NCBI GenBank assembly: GCA_017960705.1
Contig: JAGCYR010000139.1
Location: 1 to 7,787 of the forward strand
Direction: 5' to 3'
Source of the DNA: Clostridia bacterium
GTDB lineage: Bacteria > Bacillota > Clostridia > Oscillospirales > CAG-272
Length of the DNA stretch: 7,787 bases
Part shown: positions 1 through 6,267 of the stretch, in pieces
How positions within the stretch are numbered: the stretch's first letter is position 1
How the letters are laid out: every line of letters begins with the position of its first letter
The notes under the pieces: model-generated
What the model was told of the DNA's origin: nothing
Seen by the model: only the letters and a program-made list of their open reading frames with translations
Database searches by the model: none
Program-made: the position numbers and the translations under genes

Positions 1-860
1 CCGACACCGTCCGCGGCAGTTTCACCGACTGTATCGCCTTCTACGATAACGCCATGCACGAAAAGGAGATCTACGCCGAGCGTCTGCTCGACGAGTTCGA
101 CGCGGCGATCGACGGGAAACAGTTTGCGATCTATTTCCAGCCCAAGTACGACGTCCGACCCGATACCCCGATCCTCTGCGGCGCGGAGGCGCTGGTGCGC
201 TGGATCCATCCCGAACTCGGTATGATCTCTCCCGGCGTATTCATCCCGCTGTTTGAGAACAACGGCTTGATCCGCATCCTCGACCGCTACGTCTGGCGGG
301 AGACCGTCCGGCACGTCGCGGAGTGGAAGAAGCAATACGGCAGCACCGTCCCGGTGTCGGTCAACGTCTCGCGGATCGATATGCTCGATCCCGATCTCGT
401 CGGCACGCTCCGAGACCTCGTGACCGAGGGCGGGCTGGATTTTTCCGACCTGCACCTCGAGATCACCGAATCCGCCTATACCGAGAACGCGCGCCAGATC
501 ATCTCGACTGTGAACGAACTACGCGAGATCGGGTTCGTGATCGAAATGGACGATTTCGGATCGGGTTATTCATCCCTCAATATGATCGCCACGCTGCCGA
601 TCGACGTTTTGAAACTCGATATGGTGTTCATCCGCAGCGTGTTCCGCGAGAACGGGAATCTTCGGATGCTGAAGGTGATCGTCGAGATCGCGGAGACCCT
701 TTCGGTCCCCATGATCGCCGAGGGCGTCGAGAAAGCAGAGCAGCTGAACACCCTGCGCGATATGGGGTGCGCAATGGTGCAGGGGTACTATTTCTCCCCG
801 CCGCTGCCCGCAGCAGATTTTGAAAAATACGTCCGGGAACGGCAAAAGGAGAACGCGTGA
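1..860 (+). CDS. c-di-GMP phosphodiesterase (EAL domain), C-terminal part, probably of a GGDEF-EAL protein; 5' end outside window
   Basis: The EAL domain hydrolyses cyclic di-GMP to pGpG in the cytoplasm. The reading frame is open from base 3 to the TGA at 858-860. Numbering from the in-frame ATG at base 54, the expected catalytic and metal-binding residues are all present: E45 in the AEALVRW motif, N104 in VNVS, E136 in EITES, D166-D167 in MDDFGSGYSSL, K187 in LKLD, E223 in AEGVE and Q243 in QGYYF. An active phosphodiesterase is therefore expected. The ATG at 54 is unlikely to be the true start: no Shine-Dalgarno precedes it, and the upstream codons encode GSFTDCIAFYDNAM, which resembles the helical linker between GGDEF and EAL domains in clostridial proteins. 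A GGDEF domain, and perhaps sensor or receiver domains, probably lie upstream; that is inference. The stop overlaps the start of the HPt gene. Confidence 0.93.
   Translation, partial: DTVRGSFTDCIAFYDNAMHEKEIYAERLLDEFDAAIDGKQFAIYFQPKYDVRPDTPILCGAEALVRWIHPELGMISPGVFIPLFENNGLIRILDRYVWRETVRHVAEWKKQYGSTVPVSVNVSRIDMLDPDLVGTLRDLVTEGGLDFSDLHLEITESAYTENARQIISTVNELREIGFVIEMDDFGSGYSSLNMIATLPIDVLKLDMVFIRSVFRENGNLRMLKVIVEIAETLSVPMIAEGVEKAEQLNTLRDMGCAMVQGYYFSPPLPAADFEKYVRERQKENA
846..851 (+). promoter_or_regulatory. Ribosome binding site of the HPt gene, inside the EAL gene
   Basis: AAGGAG lies in the last codons of the EAL gene. It is 8 bases before the ATG at 860 and 5 bases before an in-frame GTG at 857. 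The spacing favours the ATG. Confidence 0.7.
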
Positions 861-1198
861 TGCTGACGCTCGATAAACTGCGCGCCTTCGGCGCGAACGT
901 CGAAGAAGGGCTCGGAAGATGTATCAACAACGAGCAGTTCTATATCAGACTGGCGGAGAAGGCGATCGCCGATCCCGGGTTTGAAAAACTGATAGAGGCG
1001 GCAGAGAAGGGCGATCTCGAACAGGGGTTTGCGATCTCCCACGCCTTAAAAGGCGTCGCCGCCAACCTCGCTCTGACCCCGCTTTACGCCCCGCTCTCCG
1101 AGATCACCGAACTGTTTCGGAACAAGGCGGACGCCGACTACGTGTCGCTCGTTTCCGCTATTCTCGCCAAGCGCGACGAACTGACGAGAGAGAATTGA
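860..1198 (+). CDS. Single-domain HPt (histidine phosphotransfer) protein
   Basis: HPt proteins carry a phosphoryl group on a histidine between receiver domains of a phosphorelay. The 112-residue product is predicted mostly helical. It contains the family signature around H61 (SHALKGVAANLALTPL), where H61 is the likely phospho-accepting histidine followed by the conserved LKG and NL positions. No other domain, signal peptide or membrane segment is seen, so it should be a soluble cytoplasmic shuttle. The ATG at 860 overlaps the upstream TGA by one base (TGATG), so translation is probably coupled to the EAL protein. A GTG at 857 would add one residue. The coupling suggests that the phosphorelay touches the c-di-GMP enzyme or a receiver domain lying upstream of the window. 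The cognate kinase and receiver are not visible. The function of the domain is confident; the partner is inference. Confidence 0.88.
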   Translation: MLTLDKLRAFGANVEEGLGRCINNEQFYIRLAEKAIADPGFEKLIEAAEKGDLEQGFAISHALKGVAANLALTPLYAPLSEITELFRNKADADYVSLVSAILAKRDELTREN

Positions 1199-1211
1199 CT
1201 TAACCGTTTAC

Positions 1212-1217
1212 AAGGAG
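1212..1217 (+). promoter_or_regulatory. Ribosome binding site with unusually long spacing, phosphoesterase gene
   Basis: AAGGAG is the only good Shine-Dalgarno before the ATG at 1232, but it sits 14 bases upstream instead of the usual 5-9. No alternative in-frame start lies between them, and the next ATG would remove most of the signal segment. Initiation may be weaker than for neighbouring genes. Confidence 0.5.
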
Positions 1218-1231
1218 ATAGCAAAGAAACA

Positions 1232-3772
1232 ATGCACACCGCCGCAAAACACAAGAAAGAGGGAAGGGTCGTTCTTCTGATCCTGCTTTTGATTGCCATG
1301 ACCGCTCTTCTTTTCCCTATGCTCCGCAGTTCCGCCGATCCCGCGGACGAGATCCAAAATCTCTGCTTCCAGACGGTTTCGAGTGATTCGGTCGAGTCGG
1401 ACAGCACCGCGCTCCGTTTTCTGTTCACCGTCGGGTCGCGTGATTATACCCGCGTCGGTTTCGTTTTCTCGGACACCAACGAGAACCCGACGATCGGGGG
1501 GGACGACTGTCTCGTTTACGGGACGGAGACGGTGTATTCTTCGGTCCGCGCGGACGGCAAGACCGTTCCCGCGCCGGGTGGACGGTATTGGGTCGCGGTC
1601 AGGGTGACCGATATCCCGAAGGCGTCGTACGGAAAGCGGATCTACGTCAACGCGTTCGTTGAGGACGGCGGGGGGATCCGGTACGCGGACGCGCGGAGTA
1701 CCACCGTTCGCTACGCGTTCGCTCTTGACAACGACGAATATATCCCGGTACTCCGTTTCGCCCTGACGTCGGACGTGCATACGCGCGTGATGAACGACGC
1801 CGGCGCCACCGAGAAGGCGACGACCGAGGAGGTCGCCCACGCCGCTCTTGTGACCGAACGGCTGTTCGCGTCTTCCTACAACTACGCCGACGGGGAGGCG
1901 TACGACGCGCTCGACGCCGTGGTGCTGGTCGGCGACTATACCGACGAGGGAACGGTGAACCAGTATAACGCGTTCTTTGACGTCGTCGACGGGAATCTCC
2001 GCACGGGCACGGCTCTGCTCGCCTGCCTCGGAAATCACGAGTTCCGCAATCCCGGCGAGGATAAGGTTGCGAACAACTCGAGTTTCTCGACGACCTACGA
2101 TCGGTTTGAAGATTATTTCGGCTACGACGTCGACAGCGTCCACGTGATCAACGGGTATACTTTTATCGGCTTCGCCTCCGACTGCAATGGCGGTCGCGGC
2201 TATACCGAGTCCAAAGCAGAATGGCTGGACGCGCAGATCGCCGCCGCCGCGGCGAGCGACCCGACGGGGAAGAAACCCATCTTCGTTTTCGGTCACGTGC
2301 CGGTATGGGAGACCTGTCTCGGCAGTATACGGGAAAACAACTATCCCACCGACGACGTCGGGGAAGTGCTGGATAAATACCCGCAGGTCGTATATTTCTC
2401 GGGGCACACGCACGCCCCGGCCTGCGACCCCGAATCGGTGTGGCAGGGCAACTTTACCGCCATCAACACCGGGACTCTCGCCTACGACGACAGCCCGTTC
2501 TATACCGGCGACGGCACGACCCGCGGCAGCTACTTCCGGCGGGATCTGCACGGCGGGTACCAGTACGTGATGCTGGGCAGATATTTTGAACACGCCGAGT
2601 GGTACGCATCGGTCTATACCATCGTCGAGGTCGACCAAAACAACGTGGTTCGGCTCCGGTACTACGACGCGGAGGCGGACAGATTCCTTTTCGAGCCTGT
2701 CTATATCGATTCGATCGGCGAACCCGAGAACTTCACCTTTACCTCCGCGCGCAAAGCGAACTCCGAAGCGCCGACCTTCTCGGAACCCCTGACCCTGCTT
2801 TCGGCGTCGGACGAGTCGGTGCGCGTTTCGATCCCGAACGCGACCTGCCCCGACTACGTCAGAAGCTACCGCGCGGATATCCTGCGGGGCGGGAATATCG
2901 TCAAGACCGTCTATCGGCAGGGGGGACAGCAAAAGTATCCGCTCCCCGAGATCACGGCTTCGTTCTCGGATCTTGATCCCGACACCGACTACACCGTCCG
3001 GGTCTACGCGTACAACGCCTACGGCGTGATGAGCGATCCGTTGACGCTCGCGGTGCATACCCCGTCCGATAACGGCGGCAATCCCGCCCCCGACGTCTTC
3101 TCGTTCGGGTTCGATAACGAGGGGGTAGCCCGCAATCTGCTGACGGGCGAGGCGCTGACTGCGAGAGGAGAGTCCACCGTCACAAGCGACGGAAACGGCG
3201 GCTATAAAGCCGGTTTTGACGGCAACGACGCCTACTGCTGGAGCGGGATCGCCGATTACTACGACGTGCTCGAGACCGGGGTCAGCTTCGAGTGGGTCGG
3301 GTCGGTCGCTGATACGGTCCGCGGGAACGGGAAACTGTCGGCAAGTTACGACGATAGCCGCTACGTCAATCTCGCGTCCAACCAGGAGACCGGCGGGATC
3401 GGGCTCGAATACAACGCGGACGGGAAGGCGCATCTCTACCTTTACATTATGACCGGCAGCAACGGAAAATATTACGGCGCGGGCGCGACCATCCCGGTCG
3501 GGGAGACGGTCCACCTCGTCGGCACCTACGACGGCAGCGTGATCCGCTTCTACGTCAACGGGGAGCTCGCCGCGACCAAGAGCCAAACCGGCAAGGTCTG
3601 GTTCCCCTTGAAGGAGAGTTCGCAGTTTCTTGCCGTCGGCGGCGACTCGGCGCTCTACGGCAACGTCGACCGCTATATGAACGGTGAGATCCGCGCGATG
3701 AATATCTATTCCTCGGTCCTCTCCGCCGACGCGATCTACGCCAAATACCTGGCGTCTGGCGTCGGAAACTGA
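1232..3772 (+). CDS. Exported multidomain calcineurin-like metallophosphoesterase with Fn3-like and LamG/ConA-like domains
   Basis: This 846-residue protein is probably exported and hydrolyses a phosphoester on the outer face of the cell. Residues 1-11 are basic (KHKK, GR) and 12-30 are hydrophobic, giving a signal peptide or N-terminal anchor; there is no lipobox cysteine and no LPXTG motif. Residues about 40-165 form a beta-rich domain I cannot assign. The metallophosphoesterase domain spans about 172-490 with the full dinuclear-metal motif set: D181-x-H183, G234-D235-x-x-D238, GNHE at 267-270, G354-H355, and GHTH at 391-394. Residues about 513-610 look like an Fn3 domain (the DLDPDTDYTVRVYAYNAYG core), and 621-846 like a laminin-G/concanavalin-type sheet (VHLVGTYDG, IRFYVNGELAA), which may bind glycan. 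The substrate cannot be predicted. It lies 33 bases after the HPt gene with no terminator between, so co-transcription is likely. A strong terminator follows. Confidence 0.9.
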   Translation: MHTAAKHKKEGRVVLLILLLIAMTALLFPMLRSSADPADEIQNLCFQTVSSDSVESDSTALRFLFTVGSRDYTRVGFVFSDTNENPTIGGDDCLVYGTETVYSSVRADGKTVPAPGGRYWVAVRVTDIPKASYGKRIYVNAFVEDGGGIRYADARSTTVRYAFALDNDEYIPVLRFALTSDVHTRVMNDAGATEKATTEEVAHAALVTERLFASSYNYADGEAYDALDAVVLVGDYTDEGTVNQYNAFFDVVDGNLRTGTALLACLGNHEFRNPGEDKVANNSSFSTTYDRFEDYFGYDVDSVHVINGYTFIGFASDCNGGRGYTESKAEWLDAQIAAAAASDPTGKKPIFVFGHVPVWETCLGSIRENNYPTDDVGEVLDKYPQVVYFSGHTHAPACDPESVWQGNFTAINTGTLAYDDSPFYTGDGTTRGSYFRRDLHGGYQYVMLGRYFEHAEWYASVYTIVEVDQNNVVRLRYYDAEADRFLFEPVYIDSIGEPENFTFTSARKANSEAPTFSEPLTLLSASDESVRVSIPNATCPDYVRSYRADILRGGNIVKTVYRQGGQQKYPLPEITASFSDLDPDTDYTVRVYAYNAYGVMSDPLTLAVHTPSDNGGNPAPDVFSFGFDNEGVARNLLTGEALTARGESTVTSDGNGGYKAGFDGNDAYCWSGIADYYDVLETGVSFEWVGSVADTVRGNGKLSASYDDSRYVNLASNQETGGIGLEYNADGKAHLYLYIMTGSNGKYYGAGATIPVGETVHLVGTYDGSVIRFYVNGELAATKSQTGKVWFPLKESSQFLAVGGDSALYGNVDRYMNGEIRAMNIYSSVLSADAIYAKYLASGVGN

Positions 3773-3780
3773 AACCAAAA

Positions 3781-3817
3781 ACAAAAGGCGGCTGCGAATT
3801 TCGCAGCCGCCTTTTGT
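3781..3817. terminator. Bidirectional intrinsic terminator between convergent genes
   Basis: The two 18-base arms (3781-3798 and 3800-3817) are exact reverse complements around a single central base, with a GC-rich core GGCGGCTGCG. On the minus strand the hairpin is followed by a T-rich tract (TTTTGTTTTTGG), and on the plus strand by CTTTTGTATTAT. It starts 9 bases after the phosphoesterase stop and ends 7 bases short of the serine dehydratase stop on the other strand, so it should serve both genes. Confidence 0.93.
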
Positions 3818-3824
3818 ATTATCG

Positions 3825-5051
3825 TTACTCCTTTTCGATCGGGTAGTATTTCGCAAGTCCGCCCGCCGCGGTCTCGCGGTAGCCCAGGGGAAGATCGGTG
3901 CCGGTGTTATACATAGTCTTGACGATCAGGTCAAAACTGATCTTGTGCGAGTCTGCGAGAAAATTGGCGAGCGAGAGCGCGTTGATCGCGCGCATCGCCG
4001 CGACCGCGTTCCGTTCGATGCAGGGGATCTGCACCAGCCCGCCGATCGGATCGCAGGTCAGCCCGAGGTGGTGCTCCATCGCGACCTCCGCGGCGTAGTC
4101 GATCTGGTCGAATCCCATACCGAACAGTTCGGCAAGCGCCGCGGCTGCCATCGAGCAAGCAGAGCCGATCTCCGCCTGACACCCGCATTCCGCGCCGCTG
4201 ATCGAGGCGTTGGTCTTGATCAGGTTGCCGATCACGCCAGCCGCGGCGAGCGCGTGAAGGACCTCTTTGTCGGAGAAGCCGCGCGATTCCTGCATATAGC
4301 GTAAAACGGCGGGAAGAACGCCCGACGAACCGCAGGTCGGCGCCGTCACGATCACCCCTCCCGCGGCGTTCTCCTCGCTGACGGCGAAGGCGTAGGACGA
4401 GACCAAACGGTTTTCCTTGGTCTGGGGCGATTCGTCGATGTGCTTTTTCTGATAGATGATCTGCGCGCGCCGTTCGGTCCCGAGCCCGCCGGGAAGAACG
4501 CCACGGACCGACAGCCCCCGTTCGATCGCGGCTTTCATCGCGTCCCAGACGGTTGCAAGGTAGGGGAACAGTCCGTCTCCCTCGATCTCTTCCGCGTACT
4601 GCCACAACCGGACGTTCCGCCGTGCGCATTCTGTCGCGATCTCGGCGTAGGTCGAGAGGGGATAGATCGCGCCGCCGTTATCCGACGCCTCTTCGTCCGG
4701 GACGATCGCTCCGCCCCCGACGCTCCAGATCCGCTCGGACGCGATCTCACGTCCGTTTGAGAAAAGGGTGAAATCCATCATATTCGGGTGGCGCTCGGGC
4801 GGCGTTTCAAGGTCGAAGACCACATCTCCCGTAAGGGGCGAGAGCGTTTCGCGGATGACGCGATCGGTGCCGTGCCCCTTTCCCGTCATCGCGAGCGAAC
4901 CGTATAAGACCACGCGGTAGGCGTCGGCTTTGGGGTATTTCTTCTTCATTTGCAGGCAGGCGCGCTCCGGCCCCATCGTGTGGGAGCTCGAGGGACCGCG
5001 TCCGATCCGATAGAGTTCGCGTATGGAACGCATATACTTTTCGTTTTTCAT
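3825..5051 (-). CDS. sdaA: L-serine dehydratase (L-serine ammonia-lyase), iron-sulfur type, single chain
   Basis: This enzyme converts L-serine to pyruvate and ammonia in the cytoplasm using an oxygen-sensitive 4Fe-4S cluster, so it supports serine catabolism. The 408-residue chain fuses the two parts that many Bacillota encode as separate beta and alpha subunits. The N-terminal beta part carries GRGPSSSHTMGPERA (17-31) and LYGSLAMTGKGHGTD (49-63). The alpha part carries VTAPTCGSSGVLPAV (235-249), SGAECGCQAEIGSACSMAAA (285-304) and LGLTCDPIGGLVQIPCIERN (329-348). By family spacing, C291, C333 and C344 are the likely cluster ligands. There is no ACT domain. An open frame extends upstream to an ATG at 5111, but the start at 5051 is preferred: GAGG lies 6 bases upstream, and the -10 box falls inside the extra codons. 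It is convergent with the phosphoesterase and divergent from the esterase, so it is probably monocistronic. Confidence 0.94.
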   Translation of the reverse strand: MKNEKYMRSIRELYRIGRGPSSSHTMGPERACLQMKKKYPKADAYRVVLYGSLAMTGKGHGTDRVIRETLSPLTGDVVFDLETPPERHPNMMDFTLFSNGREIASERIWSVGGGAIVPDEEASDNGGAIYPLSTYAEIATECARRNVRLWQYAEEIEGDGLFPYLATVWDAMKAAIERGLSVRGVLPGGLGTERRAQIIYQKKHIDESPQTKENRLVSSYAFAVSEENAAGGVIVTAPTCGSSGVLPAVLRYMQESRGFSDKEVLHALAAAGVIGNLIKTNASISGAECGCQAEIGSACSMAAAALAELFGMGFDQIDYAAEVAMEHHLGLTCDPIGGLVQIPCIERNAVAAMRAINALSLANFLADSHKISFDLIVKTMYNTGTDLPLGYRETAAGGLAKYYPIEKE

Positions 5052-5057
5052 ATCCGA

Positions 5058-5061
5058 CCTC
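5058..5061 (-). promoter_or_regulatory. Ribosome binding site that fixes the serine dehydratase start
   Basis: Read on the minus strand this is TGAGGTCGGAT directly before the ATG, with 6 bases between GAGG and the start codon. The alternative upstream ATG at 5111 lies upstream of the predicted transcription start. Confidence 0.65.
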
Positions 5062-5081
5062 AAAAAAGATCTGTTGAATCT

Positions 5082-5110
5082 ATTATAGCACGTTTCGGTC
5101 ATTTTTTCCA
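5082..5110 (-). promoter_or_regulatory. Promoter of the serine dehydratase gene
   Basis: On the minus strand the -35 is TGGAAA (5105-5110, 4 of 6 consensus bases), followed by a 17-base spacer and a perfect -10 TATAAT (5082-5087). A TG dinucleotide one base before it makes an extended -10. Transcription should start near 5075, leaving a leader of roughly 24 bases, too short for a riboswitch. Confidence 0.75.
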
Positions 5111-5156
5111 CCCTTTTCCCGAAACCCGTTTTCCGGAGACGCCGAGGTGCAAGAAC

Positions 5157-5200
5157 CGTAATAAAAAGCGCGATTATTTCGTTCTTTTTTGCTTATTACG
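5157..5200. repeat. Inverted repeat in the divergent promoter region
   Basis: CGTAATAA at 5157-5164 is the exact reverse complement of TTATTACG at 5193-5200, with 28 bases between. The right arm ends one base before the -35 box of the esterase promoter. It could be a pair of half-sites for a regulator or chance in an AT-rich patch. The rest of 5111-5200 shows no gene. Confidence 0.35.
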
Positions 5201-5201
5201 C

Positions 5202-5230
5202 TTGCGTCGGCGCGGCGAGTGTGCTATAAT
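5202..5230 (+). promoter_or_regulatory. Promoter of the SGNH esterase gene
   Basis: The -35 is TTGCGT (5202-5207, 3 of 6 consensus bases), with a 17-base spacer and a perfect -10 TATAAT (5225-5230). TG one base upstream gives an extended -10, which offsets the weak -35. The predicted transcription start is near 5237, giving a leader of about 23 bases with a strong GGGAGG ribosome binding site at 5248-5253. Confidence 0.75.
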
Positions 5231-5259
5231 GTGAAAAGAATACTTTCGGGAGGATCACG

Positions 5260-6234
5260 ATGAAAGCGGATCTGGCTCTTATCAAAAAAATCACGGTCGG
5301 CGCGGTGCGCATCTGGGAAGAGGAAAGGGGCGTCTGCTTTTCCCGTTTTACCGAGGAAGAGGAGGCGGGCTGGTACGCCTGCACGAAGGTGCTGGGGGAC
5401 CGTTCCCGGTCGCTCTGCGGCATCCGGCTGGAGTTTTTGACCGACGCATCCGAGCTCTCCTTTATGCTCTCTACGGGCAACAAGGTCGACGTGTGGCTGA
5501 ACGGCGTCTATCACAGGACCGTGTGCTTCTCCGACGTGCGCGAGAACGGGGAAACGAAGGTCGTGATCCCCTTGAAAGATCAGCTCGGCGCGCCGAACGC
5601 AGAAACGCGCGTCGCGATCTGGCTGCCTCACCACGGCGGCGGTTCGCTTTCCTTGCTTGACGCTGAGGGAGCGACCTATATCCGTTCCGTCGACTTCAAG
5701 CACCGTATTCTGTTTCTCGGCGACTCGATCACGCAGGGCTGGAACTCCGATCGCGAATCCATGGGATACGCCGACCGGGTTTGCCGGTTTTACGACGCCG
5801 ACGCCGTGAACTGCGCCGTCGGCGGCGGGTACTTCTCGACCGCGACCATCGGGGAGAACGGGTACAAGCCCGAGATGATCACGGTCGCCTACGGTACCAA
5901 CGACTTCTCGCGTTGTGAGTCGCCCGAGGCGCTTCATAAAAACTGCAAGGCGTACCTTGACAAGGTGAAAAAACTGTACGGCGATCTGCCGATCTTCGTC
6001 ATCACGCCCATCTATCGCTACGACTACGAACCGCGGAACGCGGGCAGCTTCGATTGGGTGCGAAAGACCATCGCCGAGGAAGGGGAAAAACGCGGGATGA
6101 CCGTGATCGACGGCTTCACGCTCTTCCCGAAAGACGAGTTCTATTACTGGGATAAAGTACATCCGAACGAGATGGGCTTCGCCGAATACGCGCTCGCCCT
6201 GATCCCGCAGCTCCAGAAGGTTCTCAAGTGGTAA
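5260..6234 (+). CDS. SGNH/GDSL-family hydrolase (probable carbohydrate or acyl esterase) with N-terminal beta-sandwich domain
   Basis: SGNH hydrolases cleave ester bonds, often removing acetyl groups from sugars. The 324-residue product has two parts. Residues 1 to about 145 look like a beta-sandwich domain (LEFLTDASELSFML, VDVWLNGVYHRTVCF, VAIWLPHHGG), as in two-domain GDSL esterases. Residues about 148-324 carry the catalytic blocks: block I GDSITQG with nucleophile S156, block II glycines G188-G190, block III GTND (212-215, N214), and block V DKVHPN with D298 and H301. The full catalytic set is present, so activity is expected. No signal peptide or membrane segment is seen, so it is probably cytoplasmic and may act on imported oligosaccharides or small esters; the substrate is not predictable. 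The ATG at 5260 has GGGAGG 6 bases upstream. The gene has its own promoter and terminator. Confidence 0.9.
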   Translation: MKADLALIKKITVGAVRIWEEERGVCFSRFTEEEEAGWYACTKVLGDRSRSLCGIRLEFLTDASELSFMLSTGNKVDVWLNGVYHRTVCFSDVRENGETKVVIPLKDQLGAPNAETRVAIWLPHHGGGSLSLLDAEGATYIRSVDFKHRILFLGDSITQGWNSDRESMGYADRVCRFYDADAVNCAVGGGYFSTATIGENGYKPEMITVAYGTNDFSRCESPEALHKNCKAYLDKVKKLYGDLPIFVITPIYRYDYEPRNAGSFDWVRKTIAEEGEKRGMTVIDGFTLFPKDEFYYWDKVHPNEMGFAEYALALIPQLQKVLKW

Positions 6235-6239
6235 ATCAA

Positions 6240-6264
6240 AATCCCGCCGGTTTCCGGCGGGATT
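6240..6264. terminator. Bidirectional intrinsic terminator between esterase and CDF transporter genes
   Basis: Two perfect 11-base arms (6240-6250 and 6254-6264; core ATCCCGCCGG) flank a TTT loop. The plus strand continues with ATTTTAATTT; the minus strand continues with TTGATTT after TT of the stem. The hairpin begins 5 bases after the esterase stop and ends 3 bases before the convergent transporter stop codon, so it probably ends both transcripts. Confidence 0.88.
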
Positions 6265-6267
6265 ATT

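Noticed and set aside
54..56. ATG at 54 as the true start of the EAL protein.
   Set aside because: No Shine-Dalgarno is present, and the in-frame upstream codons encode a stretch typical of the GGDEF-EAL linker.
1208..3856. A very long open frame on the minus strand (882 codons) opposite the phosphoesterase gene.
   Set aside because: It is antisense to a protein with a complete catalytic motif set, its translation is rich in R, V, D and G without recognisable domains, and it runs through the terminator hairpin. GC-rich codon use on the sense strand explains the lack of stops.
3931..4629. A 232-codon minus-strand frame within the serine dehydratase gene.
   Set aside because: It overlaps the dehydratase in another frame and is arginine-rich with no motif; shadow of a GC-rich gene.
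5052..5111. N-terminal extension of 20 residues on the serine dehydratase, starting at 5111.
   Set aside because: The -10 box lies inside these codons, no ribosome binding site precedes 5111, and the family normally begins near the MRSIRELYRIGRGPSSSH region.
5224..6162. A 312-codon open frame on the minus strand opposite the esterase gene.
   Set aside because: It is a mirror of the SGNH gene with no recognisable domain, and it would run over the esterase promoter; compositional shadow.
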